Shown here: one piece after another, positions 8,229 through 18,600 of the stretch
Position numbering within the stretch: position 1 is the first letter of the stretch
How the letters are laid out: each line of letters begins with the position of its first letter
Source of the DNA: CAWJMD01 sp963700925
GTDB lineage: Bacteria; Actinomycetota; Actinomycetes; Actinomycetales; CAWJMD01
Length of the DNA stretch: 64,000 bases
Reading direction: 5' to 3'
Assembly: GCA_963700925.1 (NCBI GenBank)
Contig: OY969553.1
Location: 4,526,001-4,590,000 of the forward strand
Notes under the pieces: generated by a model
What the model saw: only the letters and a program-made list of their open reading frames with translations
The model's database searches: none
Told to the model about the DNA's origin: nothing
Translations under genes and position numbers: made by a program

Positions 8229-9227
8229 TCGGCGAGGTGGCGCGCCGCTCGGGGGTGAGCACCCGGATGCTCAGGCACTACGACTCCCTCGGGCTGGTGC
8301 GACCGACAGGCCGCACAGTGGGTGGCTACCGCGAGTACTCCGCCGAGGACATTCGCCGGATCTTCCACGTGGAAAGTGCTGCGGTCCCTGGGACTGTCGC
8401 TTCGAGAGATCGGACGCGCTCTGGAGGATCCTGCCTTCGCGCCGTCCGCGCTGGTTGGCGACCTGATCCGACGGACCGAGGACCGACTGAAGCGGGAGCA
8501 GGAGCTGCTCGAGCGACTCCGTGCGGTCGATGCCTCGGCACCCCTCGGCTGGCAGGGCGTCCTGCGCATCGTCGAGCTGCTGCGCGGGCTCAGCTCGCCC
8601 GATGCGGCGCGCCGACAGCAGACCGTCTTGGCCCCGGCCGACGACGTGCCGGTACCCACCGAGCTGTTGGCCGGGGCGGTCCTCGCCGAGTCCGATCCGA
8701 ACGTCGCCGGCGCCCTGCGATGGGCCCTCGCGCGGGCCGGCGATGACGGTCTGGCGAGCCTGGTGTCCGGCGTGTCCTCCGAGAACGTCGACATCCGGCG
8801 GCGCGCGGTCCTGGCGATCGCCGGCCTGTCCGGTGACGAGGCGACCTCGGTGCTCGCGGACGCGCTCGGCGACTCGGACGCGACGGTGCGCAGGCATGCC
8901 GCCCTGGCAGTGGGTCAGCGCGGCGCGACCGCAGCCGTGCCGACCCTCGTCCGCATGGTCGTCGAGGGCACCAACGACGTCGAGGCGTCCGAGGTCCTGG
9001 GCGCACTGTCAGTGGACCCCGCGTCCGCGGACCGGATCATGAGTGCACTGGCCGACGAACTCGCCGCACACCCTGCCGACTCGGCCGTGCGGATACGGCT
9101 GGCTCAGGCACTCGTCGAGATGCCGGCGACCAACGCGCTCGGTGTGCTGCAGCAATTGGCCCACGACGACGATCGGGCTGTCGCACTCATCGCCTCGGCC
9201 CTGGTGGGTGTGCTCGAAAAGCGTTGA
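8222..9227 (+). pseudogene. MerR-family regulator with C-terminal HEAT repeats, +1 shift
   Basis: GTG at 8222 follows GAGGAAAC. The first 50 residues form a MerR helix-turn-helix (LIGEVARRSGVSTRMLRHYD, then GYREYSAEDIRRI). The frame breaks near 8378; removing one G gives HVESLRSLGLSLREIGRAL and continuous coding to 9227: a coiled-coil dimer helix and then about four HEAT repeats (VDIRRRAVLAIAGLSGD, ATVRRHAALAVGQ). MerR proteins bind promoter DNA as dimers and the C-terminal domain senses the signal. The preceding gene, also HEAT, probably works with it. Conservation on both sides of the shift suggests a recent mutation or a sequencing error. Confidence 0.65.
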
Positions 9228-9300
9228 CGCGGAGGGGAGACAGCCAAGGCCCACAGGCGAAGCGCTCGCTCCGGTTGCCCCTCCTCGCGGCGCGACGCCT

Positions 9301-11691
9301 TCACGATTGTGGTCCTCGGAACTGCAGCACTTTGACAAACAGCTTCTCCTGGTTCCAGTTCCATCCGGTGAGCGTTACCTGGATCCTCGACCCGTCATCG
9401 TGGACCTCCACACCGCCGAACTGGCCCCCACCCGGCATCACCGGCCCGCTGTAGGGACCGCCCTTGACGCTGCCTGGCCGGTCGACAGCGGCAGCGTGGA
9501 AGAGCGGAAAGCCCGCGTCGCCGATGGCGGAGTAGTCCGTGTTGGAGCCGTCGTCGAAGGCCAGCATGTGAGCATCCCCACTCAGCATCAGCAGGTTGTC
9601 GACGTCAGCTGAGGCGATGGCGTCGGCAATCACGTGACGCTCCTCAGCGAATCCTCCCCACGTGTCGGCGGTCTCCGACGCCGGGGCGACCCAGGGGTCG
9701 GGGTTCACCCAGACGACGAGGCCGTACCTACCGGCGTCGGCGACCTCCCGGAGCAGCCACTCGCGCTGTTCCGTTCCCAGCGTGGAGCGGAAGCCGTCCG
9801 CGTGGTCGCCGACGGGATCGCGGGCGGACCGCGTGTCAGTCAGGAGGAAGCGGACCCGTCCGACCGTGAAGGCTTGGTAGATCGGCGCTTCGGCCCTGTC
9901 TGCGAGCTCGTAGTGCGGGGTGAGGTGCCGGTAGGACGACATCGCGGCGGGTCGGCTGGGCGACGTGCGGTCGGCGTCGTTGCCGCCGTAGTCGTGGTCG
10001 CCCCAGACATAGGCGATCGGCGTCGTGGCGTAGAGGGCCGCCTGGGCTGGTGAGGTGAGGTTGAGGTCGTACTGCTCCTCGAACCGCTGCGGGTCGTTCG
10101 CCTCGATGTTGCTGTAGTTCCAGTCGCCAGTCGCCAGGGCGAACAGCGGCGTCGTGGCCCGCATCGCGTCGAAGACCAGCCCGTTGGAACCACCCATCTG
10201 ACACGAGCCGACGACGAAGTCGAACGACGCCGCTCCCACCGGGAACGTCTTCACGGTCTGGACGCGTCCGCGCTCGAGCTCCCCGTCGACCTCCACCGCG
10301 TAGTAGTAGCGGGTGTCGGGCATCAGGCCGGTGACGCGCACTGCGACGACCCGGTCGCTGTCCACCTCCGCTTCGGGCGTCACCAGTGGTGCCGCGAGGT
10401 CCTCCGCTAGGGCAACGAGAAGTCGGACCCTGCCGGCCTCGTCCGCCGTCCGCATCCTGACCTCCATCCCATCCGACGTCACGCCTCCGGCCCACATCCA
10501 CTCGACGACGTCGGTGTCCGGTGCCGGGCTCGGCGAGCGCGAGTGGGTGGGCCCCGCCAACGACGCGTACGTGAGCGCCCCCGCGCCGACGACGACACCG
10601 AGGGCGAGCGAGGTCACCACTGCGACGACCAGCGCAGAGCGAGTGCTGGCTCGCCGGTGCCACTCCAGCCAGAGCATGAGTGCCGGTGCCCAGGCGACAG
10701 CCGCGATGAGGAGCCCGATCAGCGGTGGGTACTGGACCGACGAGGCGTAGCCCAACAGTCCGGCGGCCGCCGCCACCAGGACGGCACCGGTGGCATGCCA
10801 GCGCCGTGCGACCAGCACCCCGACCACCATGAGACCGAGAAGGCCCCACTGCAGCGGAACCTCGATCCCGGAACCCATCACCCCGGACTCGGGGCTGCGC
10901 GGCAGGCCGCGGCGCAGGCTCACGACGGCATAGGCGACGACGAGAACCGTGACCCATCCGAGCGTGGCACGGTGCAGGAGGACGGCCTGTCCGGAGTCCA
11001 CCTCGACGGCCGGTTCCTCACCACGGCGCGCGGACCTCAGCTGCCCCCAGCTGCATCCCCGGCAGGCTCGGTGCCAGGCGGGCCGGGCCAGAAGGATGCG
11101 AAGTGCGAGGACGAGCCCGCCGCCGATCAGGACGGACCCCAGCACATCGAAGGGCCGGCGTAGGCCGCCGTGGACCTCCACCAGCGCCGCCGCGCCGATC
11201 ATGACCGCCGGCACGCCGGTCACGACCCGTAGCACCCACCAGGGCAACCCCGACGTGTGCGCCGCCGTTGCGACGAGGCCGCCGATCGTCACGAGGACCA
11301 GCAGGGGAACGCTGGGGTAGCTGTCGGTACCGGCGACGAGCGACCCCACCGGCCGGTCTCGCCCCACCATGACGGCAAGGCCTGTGCCGAGCAGGTACGC
11401 CACCGCGGTGGTCCCCAGCCCAGCGAGCAGCAGGGCTCTGCAGCGCCAGCCCAGGGCTACAACCACCCCGATCATGGTTGCGACCATCCACATGCCCAGG
11501 TCGTCCACCCACGCGAGAGCGTCCAGCCACGTCCATCCCGCGAGAAGTCGATGCAGTTCCTCGTCGGCGCCGGGGTTCGAGAAGGCCGCGAGCGACGTGA
11601 CCACGGTCGCGGAGACGATGACGACACCCAGCCCCAGCACCTGTCGCCGACGGTCGAAGCCATCGGGACTTAGCAAGACACGTCCAGGCAC
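9301..11691 (-). CDS. PhoD-like phosphatase/phosphodiesterase fused to a degenerate PAP2 membrane domain
   Basis: 796 residues. Residues 1-210 are membrane-spanning and follow the PAP2 pattern: GRDRP, then SYPS, then RRPFDVLGS. The catalytic histidines of PAP2 motifs 2 and 3 are absent (PSGH is PSVP; HxxxD is RPFD). A second group of spans follows (about 240-385). Residues 395-796 form the PhoD region with its metal motifs: GSCQMGG, TGDWNY, WGDHDYGGNDAD, DTRSARDP and SGDAHM. The enzyme would hydrolyse phosphodiesters or phosphomonoesters outside the membrane, anchored by an inert PAP2 module. Convergent with the MerR gene, 73 bases apart. Confidence 0.8.
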   Translation of the reverse strand: MPGRVLLSPDGFDRRRQVLGLGVVIVSATVVTSLAAFSNPGADEELHRLLAGWTWLDALAWVDDLGMWMVATMIGVVVALGWRCRALLLAGLGTTAVAYLLGTGLAVMVGRDRPVGSLVAGTDSYPSVPLLVLVTIGGLVATAAHTSGLPWWVLRVVTGVPAVMIGAAALVEVHGGLRRPFDVLGSVLIGGGLVLALRILLARPAWHRACRGCSWGQLRSARRGEEPAVEVDSGQAVLLHRATLGWVTVLVVAYAVVSLRRGLPRSPESGVMGSGIEVPLQWGLLGLMVVGVLVARRWHATGAVLVAAAAGLLGYASSVQYPPLIGLLIAAVAWAPALMLWLEWHRRASTRSALVVAVVTSLALGVVVGAGALTYASLAGPTHSRSPSPAPDTDVVEWMWAGGVTSDGMEVRMRTADEAGRVRLLVALAEDLAAPLVTPEAEVDSDRVVAVRVTGLMPDTRYYYAVEVDGELERGRVQTVKTFPVGAASFDFVVGSCQMGGSNGLVFDAMRATTPLFALATGDWNYSNIEANDPQRFEEQYDLNLTSPAQAALYATTPIAYVWGDHDYGGNDADRTSPSRPAAMSSYRHLTPHYELADRAEAPIYQAFTVGRVRFLLTDTRSARDPVGDHADGFRSTLGTEQREWLLREVADAGRYGLVVWVNPDPWVAPASETADTWGGFAEERHVIADAIASADVDNLLMLSGDAHMLAFDDGSNTDYSAIGDAGFPLFHAAAVDRPGSVKGGPYSGPVMPGGGQFGGVEVHDDGSRIQVTLTGWNWNQEKLFVKVLQFRGPQS

Positions 11692-11825
11692 TCACCGACC
11701 GTAGCGGCGGCGAGCTCGCTCCTCTCCTCGAGTCTCGCTCCTCCTCCTCGAGTGCCGGGGCACACGTCCTGAGGGAGGGGGTGCGACAGGTTCGCGCGGC
11801 CGACGCGCCCGGTCGCTCCCGTCAC

Positions 11826-11831
11826 TAGCGT
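11826..11831 (+). promoter_or_regulatory. Possible -10 element of the RND operon
   Basis: TAGCGT fits the actinobacterial TANNNT -10 and lies 40 bases before the ATG at 11872. No convincing -35 was found. Confidence 0.35.
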
Positions 11832-11871
11832 CCAATCAGTCAGCCTTCACGGCTACGGACGGGACACGACC

Positions 11872-14800
11872 ATGACCTCGATCCTCGCGGGAGCGCTTCG
11901 GTTCCGACTCCTGGTGCTGGCAGTTGCCGTCGGTCTCCTCACCGTGGGCGTCGTGCATCTGCGCAGCGCACCAGTCGACGTCCTGCCGGAGTTCACGCCG
12001 ACCTACGCCGAGGTGCAGACCGAGGCCCTCGGGCTGTCGGCGGAGGAGGTCGAGCAGCTCATCACCGTCCCGCTCGAGGCCGACCTCTTGAACGGGGTCG
12101 AGGGCGTCGAAACCATCCGCTCGGCGTCCGTGCCCGGGCTGTCGTCCATCGTGATGGTGTTCGAGGACGGCACGGACGTCTACCGCGCACGACAGCTGGT
12201 CGAGGAGCGCCTCACGCAGGCTCACGCCCTGCCGAACGTCTCGAAGCCCCCCACACTGCTGCAGCCGCTCTCGTCGTCGAGTCGTGTCGTCATGATCGGT
12301 CTCTCGTCGGAAGAGCTCACCGCGATCGAGCAGTCCGTGATCGCGCGCTGGACCGTGCGCCCGCGCCTGATGGGCGTGCCCGGTGTGGCGAACGTCGCCA
12401 TCTGGGGCATGCGCGACCAGCAGCTGCAGGTGCAGGTCGACCCAGAACGCCTGCGCGACAACGGTGTGACCCTGAGCCAGGTCATCAACACGGCAGGCAA
12501 CGCCCAGGTCGTCTCGCCGCTCACCTTCCTCGAGGCGTCAACGCCCGGGACAGGTGGCTTCATCGAGACGCCGCAGCAGCGGCTTCAGGTCAGGCACCTG
12601 CTGGAGAAGATCGCCGACCCGGCCGAGCTCGGCAAGGTTCCTGTCGAGGGCACGGACGGGCGTCTGCAGCTGTCGGACGTCGCCGACATCACGATCGACC
12701 ACCAGCCGCTGATCGGCGACGCGGTCGTGGCAGGCGACGCCGGGCTGATGCTCGTGGTCGAGAAGTTTCCTGGCGCTGACACCCGCGACGTCACTGCAGG
12801 AGTGGAGGACGCTCTCGAGGCACTGTCGCCCGGGCTCACCGGGATGGAGACTGACACCTCCGTGTTCAGGCCCGCGAGCTATGTGGACACGGCGATCGAC
12901 AACCTGGGAACGGTGCTGCTGGTCGGCGGCATGCTGATGCTCCTGGCGCTGCTCGCGCTGCGCATGCAGTGGCGCGCCGTGCTGGTCGCGCTCGTGGCCG
13001 TACCGCTCTCACTGGTCGTCGCCGCCCTGGTGCTGGACCTGCTCGGTCAAGGCTTCAACGCCCTCGTACTGGCCGGACTGGCGGCGGCGATCGCGGTTGT
13101 AGTCGACGAGGCCGTGGCCCCGACCGACCGACTCGTTCGACGCTTGCGTGAGCGCGCCCGGATGGGCGAGCACCAAAGCGTCACCGTGACGGTTCGCGAG
13201 GAGTCGGCCGAGGTCCGTCGTCCCCTCATGTTCGCCACGGCCGTCGTGCTGCTGCCGGTCCTGCCCCTGGCCGTACTCGACGGGCGGCCCGGCGCCTTCT
13301 TCGCCCCCCTCGCGCTCTCCTACGCGGTCGCCGTCTGCGCGGCCGTGCTCGTCGCGCTGACGGTCACGCCCGCGCTCACAGCCGTCCTCTTCCCTCGTTG
13401 GGAGCCGGCCGTCGGCGGACCGACCCAGTCGAGCCGCGGACGAATCGGCACCTGGTACGTGGCGTCGTTCCAGCGGTTCGCGGCCAGCCGGCGAACGGCC
13501 GTCGCCACCGCAGCGGCTCTGGTGATCGGTGGACTAGTCGCCCTGCCGTTCCTCGGGCTGTCGCCGATCCCCCACTTCCAGGACCGCAACGTGTTAGTGC
13601 GGCTGGAGGGAGTACCCGGCACGTCGAACACGAGCATGACCGACATCACCACCGAGGTCGGGCAGGAGCTCGAGTCCCTGGCCGGCGTGGCCGCCGTCGG
13701 CGCGCACGTGGGTCGGGCTGTGACCGGCGACCGGGTCACGAACGTCAGCTCGAGCGACATCTGGGTCAGCATCGAACCTGGTGCCGACTACGACGCGACC
13801 ATGTCCGCCATCGCCGACACCGTGCAAGGCGCCGAGGGCGTGGAGAGCGATGTCGTGTCGTACACGACGCAGAAGATGCGCGACGCCGGCGCGCTCGTGA
13901 GCGGAACGAACACCGTCGGGCTGACCGGCCTGTCACTCCTCACGGGGCTGGAGGGTGGCGTCGGAGTGCGGCTCTTCGGACAGGACCCGGAGATCCTGCG
14001 GTCGCAGGCCGACGAGGTGCTGGAGGCCATGTCGACCGTCGAAGGCGTTGTCGACCCGAGGATCCAAGAGGCCGACGTCCAGCCGACGGTCGAGATCGAG
14101 GTCGACCTCGAGAAGGCGCAGGCCCTCGGCGTGACCCCGGGCGACGTGCGCCGGGCGGAGGCCGCTCTGATCCAAGGCATCCAGGTCGGCAGCGTGTTCG
14201 AGGACCAGAAGGTCTTCGACGTCATCGTGCAGGGAGCCCCGAGCACTCGGGGCAGCGTGGAAGGCATCAGCGACCTGCTGATCGACCGTCCCGGCGGCGG
14301 ACACATCACGCTCGGCCAGGTGGCGGAGGTGCGGGTGGTGGACGCCCCGGCGTCGATCCAGCGCGACGCCGTCTCGAGGCGCATGGACGTCACCGCCCAG
14401 GTCAGCGGTCGCAGCGTGGGCGACGTCGCTGCCGACCTTCGGACGGAGCTCGCCGGGATGACGTTCCCGATCGAATACCACGCCGAGGTCATCGAGCAGA
14501 GCACGGCGGACGAGATCGGCACCGGGCGGGTGATCGGCTTCGCTGTGGCTGCTGCTCTCGCGGCCTTCCTGCTGCTGCAGGCGGCGTTCGCGAGCTGGCG
14601 CTCGGCACTGTTGGTTGCCGCCATGATGGCAGCCTCACTGGCCGGAGGTCTGGTCGTCGTACTGGCCACGGGCCGGGACCTGACGATCGGCGCGCTGCTC
14701 GGGCTCCTGGTGGTCTTCACTCTCGCGGCGCGCAGTGGAACGCTCGTCGTCGCGCGGATCCGGTCTGCCTCAGGCGGCGCCTTCCAGGCACGGGCGGGCG

Positions 14801-15168
14801 AGAGCCTGGTCCTGGCGAGCCCGGTCATCCGCGGCGCGGGTCAGAGCCTGGCGCCTGTCCTGGCCTCGACCCTCGCACTCGCTGGGCTCGCTCTGCCCAT
14901 CGCCGTCCTCGGGGACAGGCCGGGACTCGAGATCCTCGGCACGATGGCGGCAGTCGTCCTCGCGGGCCTGGTCACCTCGACCCTCGTGACGCTGTTCGTT
15001 CTGCCGGCCCTGTACCTGCATCTCGTCGACGGAGTGCGTCCTCCGGCGGCCGCAGCGGGAGACGATGCCGAGCCTTCGGCCGAGCACGTGCCGGCGCCTC
15101 AGCCCCTCAACAGGCTGCCCTTGCAGGCTGCGCCCACGCGCGCCGGTGCAGTCGGAGGCGGCGAGTGA
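11872..15168 (+). CDS. RND efflux permease, heavy-metal-efflux (CusA/CzcA) type, divergent copy
   Basis: 1098 residues with the RND layout: span 1 (about 12-30), a large outer porter loop, spans 2-6 (about 340-510), a second porter loop, spans 8-12 (about 885-1050). The N-terminus VDVLPEFTPTYAEVQTEALGLSAEEVEQLIT is the HME subfamily signature in shorter form. The fourth-span proton relay reads VVVDEAVAPTDR where CzcA has VDG...VEN, so one acidic residue is kept, Glu is Asp, and Asn is Arg. The matching second-half motif is AARSGTLVV rather than ARNGILM. First gene of an operon with the adaptor lipoprotein (GTGA overlap) and the second permease. Substrate unknown. Confidence 0.85.
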   Translation: MTSILAGALRFRLLVLAVAVGLLTVGVVHLRSAPVDVLPEFTPTYAEVQTEALGLSAEEVEQLITVPLEADLLNGVEGVETIRSASVPGLSSIVMVFEDGTDVYRARQLVEERLTQAHALPNVSKPPTLLQPLSSSSRVVMIGLSSEELTAIEQSVIARWTVRPRLMGVPGVANVAIWGMRDQQLQVQVDPERLRDNGVTLSQVINTAGNAQVVSPLTFLEASTPGTGGFIETPQQRLQVRHLLEKIADPAELGKVPVEGTDGRLQLSDVADITIDHQPLIGDAVVAGDAGLMLVVEKFPGADTRDVTAGVEDALEALSPGLTGMETDTSVFRPASYVDTAIDNLGTVLLVGGMLMLLALLALRMQWRAVLVALVAVPLSLVVAALVLDLLGQGFNALVLAGLAAAIAVVVDEAVAPTDRLVRRLRERARMGEHQSVTVTVREESAEVRRPLMFATAVVLLPVLPLAVLDGRPGAFFAPLALSYAVAVCAAVLVALTVTPALTAVLFPRWEPAVGGPTQSSRGRIGTWYVASFQRFAASRRTAVATAAALVIGGLVALPFLGLSPIPHFQDRNVLVRLEGVPGTSNTSMTDITTEVGQELESLAGVAAVGAHVGRAVTGDRVTNVSSSDIWVSIEPGADYDATMSAIADTVQGAEGVESDVVSYTTQKMRDAGALVSGTNTVGLTGLSLLTGLEGGVGVRLFGQDPEILRSQADEVLEAMSTVEGVVDPRIQEADVQPTVEIEVDLEKAQALGVTPGDVRRAEAALIQGIQVGSVFEDQKVFDVIVQGAPSTRGSVEGISDLLIDRPGGGHITLGQVAEVRVVDAPASIQRDAVSRRMDVTAQVSGRSVGDVAADLRTELAGMTFPIEYHAEVIEQSTADEIGTGRVIGFAVAAALAAFLLLQAAFASWRSALLVAAMMAASLAGGLVVVLATGRDLTIGALLGLLVVFTLAARSGTLVVARIRSASGGAFQARAGESLVLASPVIRGAGQSLAPVLASTLALAGLALPIAVLGDRPGLEILGTMAAVVLAGLVTSTLVTLFVLPALYLHLVDGVRPPAAAAGDDAEPSAEHVPAPQPLNRLPLQAAPTRAGAVGGGE

Positions 15169-15620
15169 TCGCGTCGGCTCGGCGACGGCGCCCCGCGCTT
15201 CGGCTCGGGGTGGTCGCCATCGCGCTCGTCGTCACGTCGGCGGGGTGCACGGACGGGGCCGCCGGTGAGCTGGAGCACTACGAGCCGTCCGACACCGAGG
15301 AGGTGGAGGGTTCCGAGCTGAAGCGCGTGACCTTCACCAGTGTGGGTGCGGAAGCCGTCGGCCTGCGGACCGCTGTCGCCTCCCAGAGCGGTCAGTTCAC
15401 GGTCGTGGACTACGAGTCCCTGATCTACGACGGCCAGGGGGTGCCGTGGGTGTACACGGTGCCCGAGGAGCTCACGTTCTTGCGCGCCCAGGTCGTCGTC
15501 GACCGTGTGGAGGACGACCGCGTACTTCTGTCGGACGGACTAACAGCCGGTACGCGGGTCGTGACGACGGGCGCGACAGAGGTCTACGGCACCGAGCTGG
15601 ACATCGCAGGTTCGCACTGA
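15165..15620 (+). CDS. Minimal adaptor-like lipoprotein of the RND operon
   Basis: 151 residues, GTG at 15165 overlapping the stop of the first permease. Basic start and hydrophobic core end in the lipobox T-S-A-G-C28. After a short acidic linker, the remaining 100 residues resemble only the last part of HlyD/CusB adaptors, the beta-barrel and membrane-proximal region (VPWVYTV, then LLSDGLTAGTRVVTTGATEVYGTE, compare the E-G-L-x-x-G-x-x-V-V-x-x-G pattern of CusB). The helical hairpin and lipoyl domains are missing, which suits a cell with no CusC-like outer channel. The role as a permease partner is inference from fold and position. Confidence 0.7.
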   Translation: MIASARRRRPALRLGVVAIALVVTSAGCTDGAAGELEHYEPSDTEEVEGSELKRVTFTSVGAEAVGLRTAVASQSGQFTVVDYESLIYDGQGVPWVYTVPEELTFLRAQVVVDRVEDDRVLLSDGLTAGTRVVTTGATEVYGTELDIAGSH

Positions 15621-15639
15621 CGATCGAGGGAATGGTGTT

Positions 15640-18600
15640 GTGATGCGTCGAGTCGTCACCCAGAGCCTGCACTTCAGGTGGCTCGTGGCTTTCGTGGCAG
15701 CCGGCATCCTCGCGCTCGGGCTCGCCGACATCCCGTCGACCAAGGTCGACGTGTTTCCCGAGTTCGCACCGCCCAGGGTCGAGATCCAGACCATCGCCCT
15801 GGGCAACTCCTCGAACGAGGTGGAGCAGCTCATCACGGTGCCGATCGAGGAGCAGCTCGGCGGAATCGAGGGCCTGACCGAGATGCGCTCCAAGTCCGTG
15901 GCCCAGCTGTCGTCGATCCTGCTGATCTTCGAGCCCGGCATCGACGAGCTGAAGGCCCGGCAGCTGGTCGCCGAGCGGATCAGTCAGATCACCGCGACGC
16001 TCCCGACCTGGGCCAGCCCGCCCTTCATGATGCCGGCGCTCTCGTCTACCAGCCGGATCATGAAGATCGGGATGAGCTCCGACAGCGTGAGCATGATCGA
16101 CATGTCCACGATCGCGTACTGGAAGGTCAGGTCCCGGCTGCTGCGCGTACCGGGCGTCGCCCAGGTCGCCATCTGGGGCGAGCGGCTTCCGCAGCGGCAC
16201 GTGCAGGTCGACCCCGCTCTGCTGGCCGAGTACGACATCCCGCTGCAGCAGGTGATGGACGCGTCGGCCGACGCACTCGATGCAGGACTTCTGCGCTACT
16301 CGGACGGTGCCGTCGTCGGAACCGGCGGTTTCGTCGAGGCCGACGGCCAGCAGCTCAGTGTGCGGCACGTACAGCCCATCACCGGCGCGGAGGAGCTTGC
16401 ACAGGTGCCGCTCGCCGAGCGGGACGGCAAGGTGCTGCGGCTGGACGACGTGGGAGACGTCATCGTCGACTCCGGACCGATCTGGGGCGACGCGGTCATC
16501 AACGACGGTCAGGGCTTGATGCTCGTGGTGCAGAAGTACCGCGGCGCCAACACGATGGAGGTCACGCGGGGCGTCGAGCAGGCACTCGAGGAGATGCAGC
16601 CCGGACTGACCGACATCGAGGTCGACTCGACCCTCTTCCGTCCCGCCACCTTCATCGAGCAGTCTCTCGACAACCTCACCCGGGCGCTCTTCATCGGCAT
16701 CCTGCTGGTGATCGCCATCATCATCGCGTTCCTGTTCGAGTGGCGGACCGCCTTCATCAGCCTGCTCGCGATCCCGCTCTCGCTGGTGGCCGCCGTCCTC
16801 GTGCTCGACTACACCGGGGCGACGATCAACGTGATGGTGCTCGCGGGGCTCGTGGTCGCGATCGGGGTGGTCGTCGACGACGCCATCATCGACGTCGAGA
16901 ACATCGTGCGACGACTCAGACAAGCGCGCTCCCAGGGCAGCACCAGATCCACGTTCATGATCGTCCTCGAGGCCTCGGTAGAGGTCCGCACCGCCATCAC
17001 GTACGCAACGATCATCAACGTCGTCGCCGTGGTGCCCGTGCTCTTCCTGGAAGGACTGTCGGGCTCCTTCTTCCGACCCCTCGTCCTCTCCTACGCACTC
17101 GCCGTGCTGGTGTCGATGGTCGTGGCACTCACCCTGACGCCTGCCCTCTGCCTCATGCTGCTGTCGCGAGGGCGACTGGTACACCGCGAGTCGCCACTGC
17201 TCACGCTCCTCAAGCGCGGGTACCGGGCGGTGCTCGTGCCGCTGGTCGCCAAGCCACAACCGGCGATCGCCGCCGTGATGACGGTTGCGCTGGCTGGACT
17301 GATCGTCGCACCGACTCTGGGCAGCCAGCTGCTGCCCAACTTCAAGGAGCGGGACTTCCTGATGCACTGGCTGAGCCAGCCGGGAACGTCCGCACCCGAG
17401 GAGTACCGCGTCTCGGTGTCCGCGTGCGTCGACCTGCAGGAGATCCCCGGGGTGCGCAACTGCGGCTCCCACATCGGCCAGGCCCTTCTGGCGGACGAGG
17501 TCTACGGCGTGGACTTCGGCGAGAACTGGATCAGCGTGGACCCCGAGGTGGACTACGACGACACCCTCGCGTCTGTGCAGCACACCGTCGACGAGTACCC
17601 CGGTCTGTACCGAGACGTGCAGACGTACCTGCGGGAGCGCATCAAGGAGGTGCTCACCGGCACCAGCGAGTCGATCGTCGTACGCATCTACGGCCCCGAC
17701 CTGGCGACCTTGCGGGAGAAGGCCCATGAGATCGAAGACGAGATCGGCGACGTCGAGGGCGTGATCGACGTCCACGCCTCCTTCCAGACCGACATCCCGC
17801 ACGTCGAGGTGGAGCCCGACCTCGCCGCCGCCCGACTGCACGGACTGACGCCCGGCGACATCCGGCGTCAGGCATCCACGCTGATCGCGAGCGAGGAGGT
17901 CAGCGACATCTACGCCGGCGGGCGCGCGTACGACGTCCACGTCACCTCGATCCCCGCGGCCCGCGAGAGCGTGACGGACGTCGAGAACCTTCAGATCGAC
18001 ACTCCGGACGGGAACCGGGTGCTGCTGAAGGACGTCGCGGACATCCGGCTCGCACCCACACCCAATGCCATTGAGCGCGAAGGGCAGTCGCGGCGGATCG
18101 ATGTCGGCGCCAACGTGTCGGACCGTGACCTCGCCTCCGTCGTGAGCGACGTCGAGGAGGCGCTGGAGGACGTCGAGTTCCCGACGGCCTACCACGCGGA
18201 GGTGCTGGGAGAGTCGACCGAGCTCAACGCGGCACAGGGTCGCCTCGGGCTCCTCGGGGCGGCGGCGCTGGTCGTCATCCTGCTGATGCTGCAGGCCGCC
18301 TTCGGCAGCTTCCGGCTCACGCTCCTGGTGGCCCTGCTCCTGCCGATGGCGCTGGTCGGGGGCATTCTCGCGGTCTGGCTCGGCGGCGGCGTGCTGTCCC
18401 TCGGCTCGCTCGTCGGTTTCCTGGCGATCTTCGGGATCGCGGCACGAAACGGCATCCTGATGATCAGCCACTTCCAGCGACTCGAGCGCGAGGAAGGGAT
18501 GCCCTTCGGTGCCAACCTGGTCATCACAGGTGCCATGGAGCGCCTCGCCCCGATCCTGATGACCGCATGCGCAACCGGCCTCGCCCTGGTGCCGCTGGCG

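Noticed and set aside
7790..8380. Programmed +1 frameshifting in the HEAT genes
   Set aside because: No slippery site with a rare codon or stop typical of +1 recoding; simple extra G residues explain it.
13398..15620. 740-codon open frame overlapping the first RND permease
   Set aside because: Only its last 152 codons (15165-15620) read as a protein; the rest is an Arg/Gly/Pro shadow of the permease.
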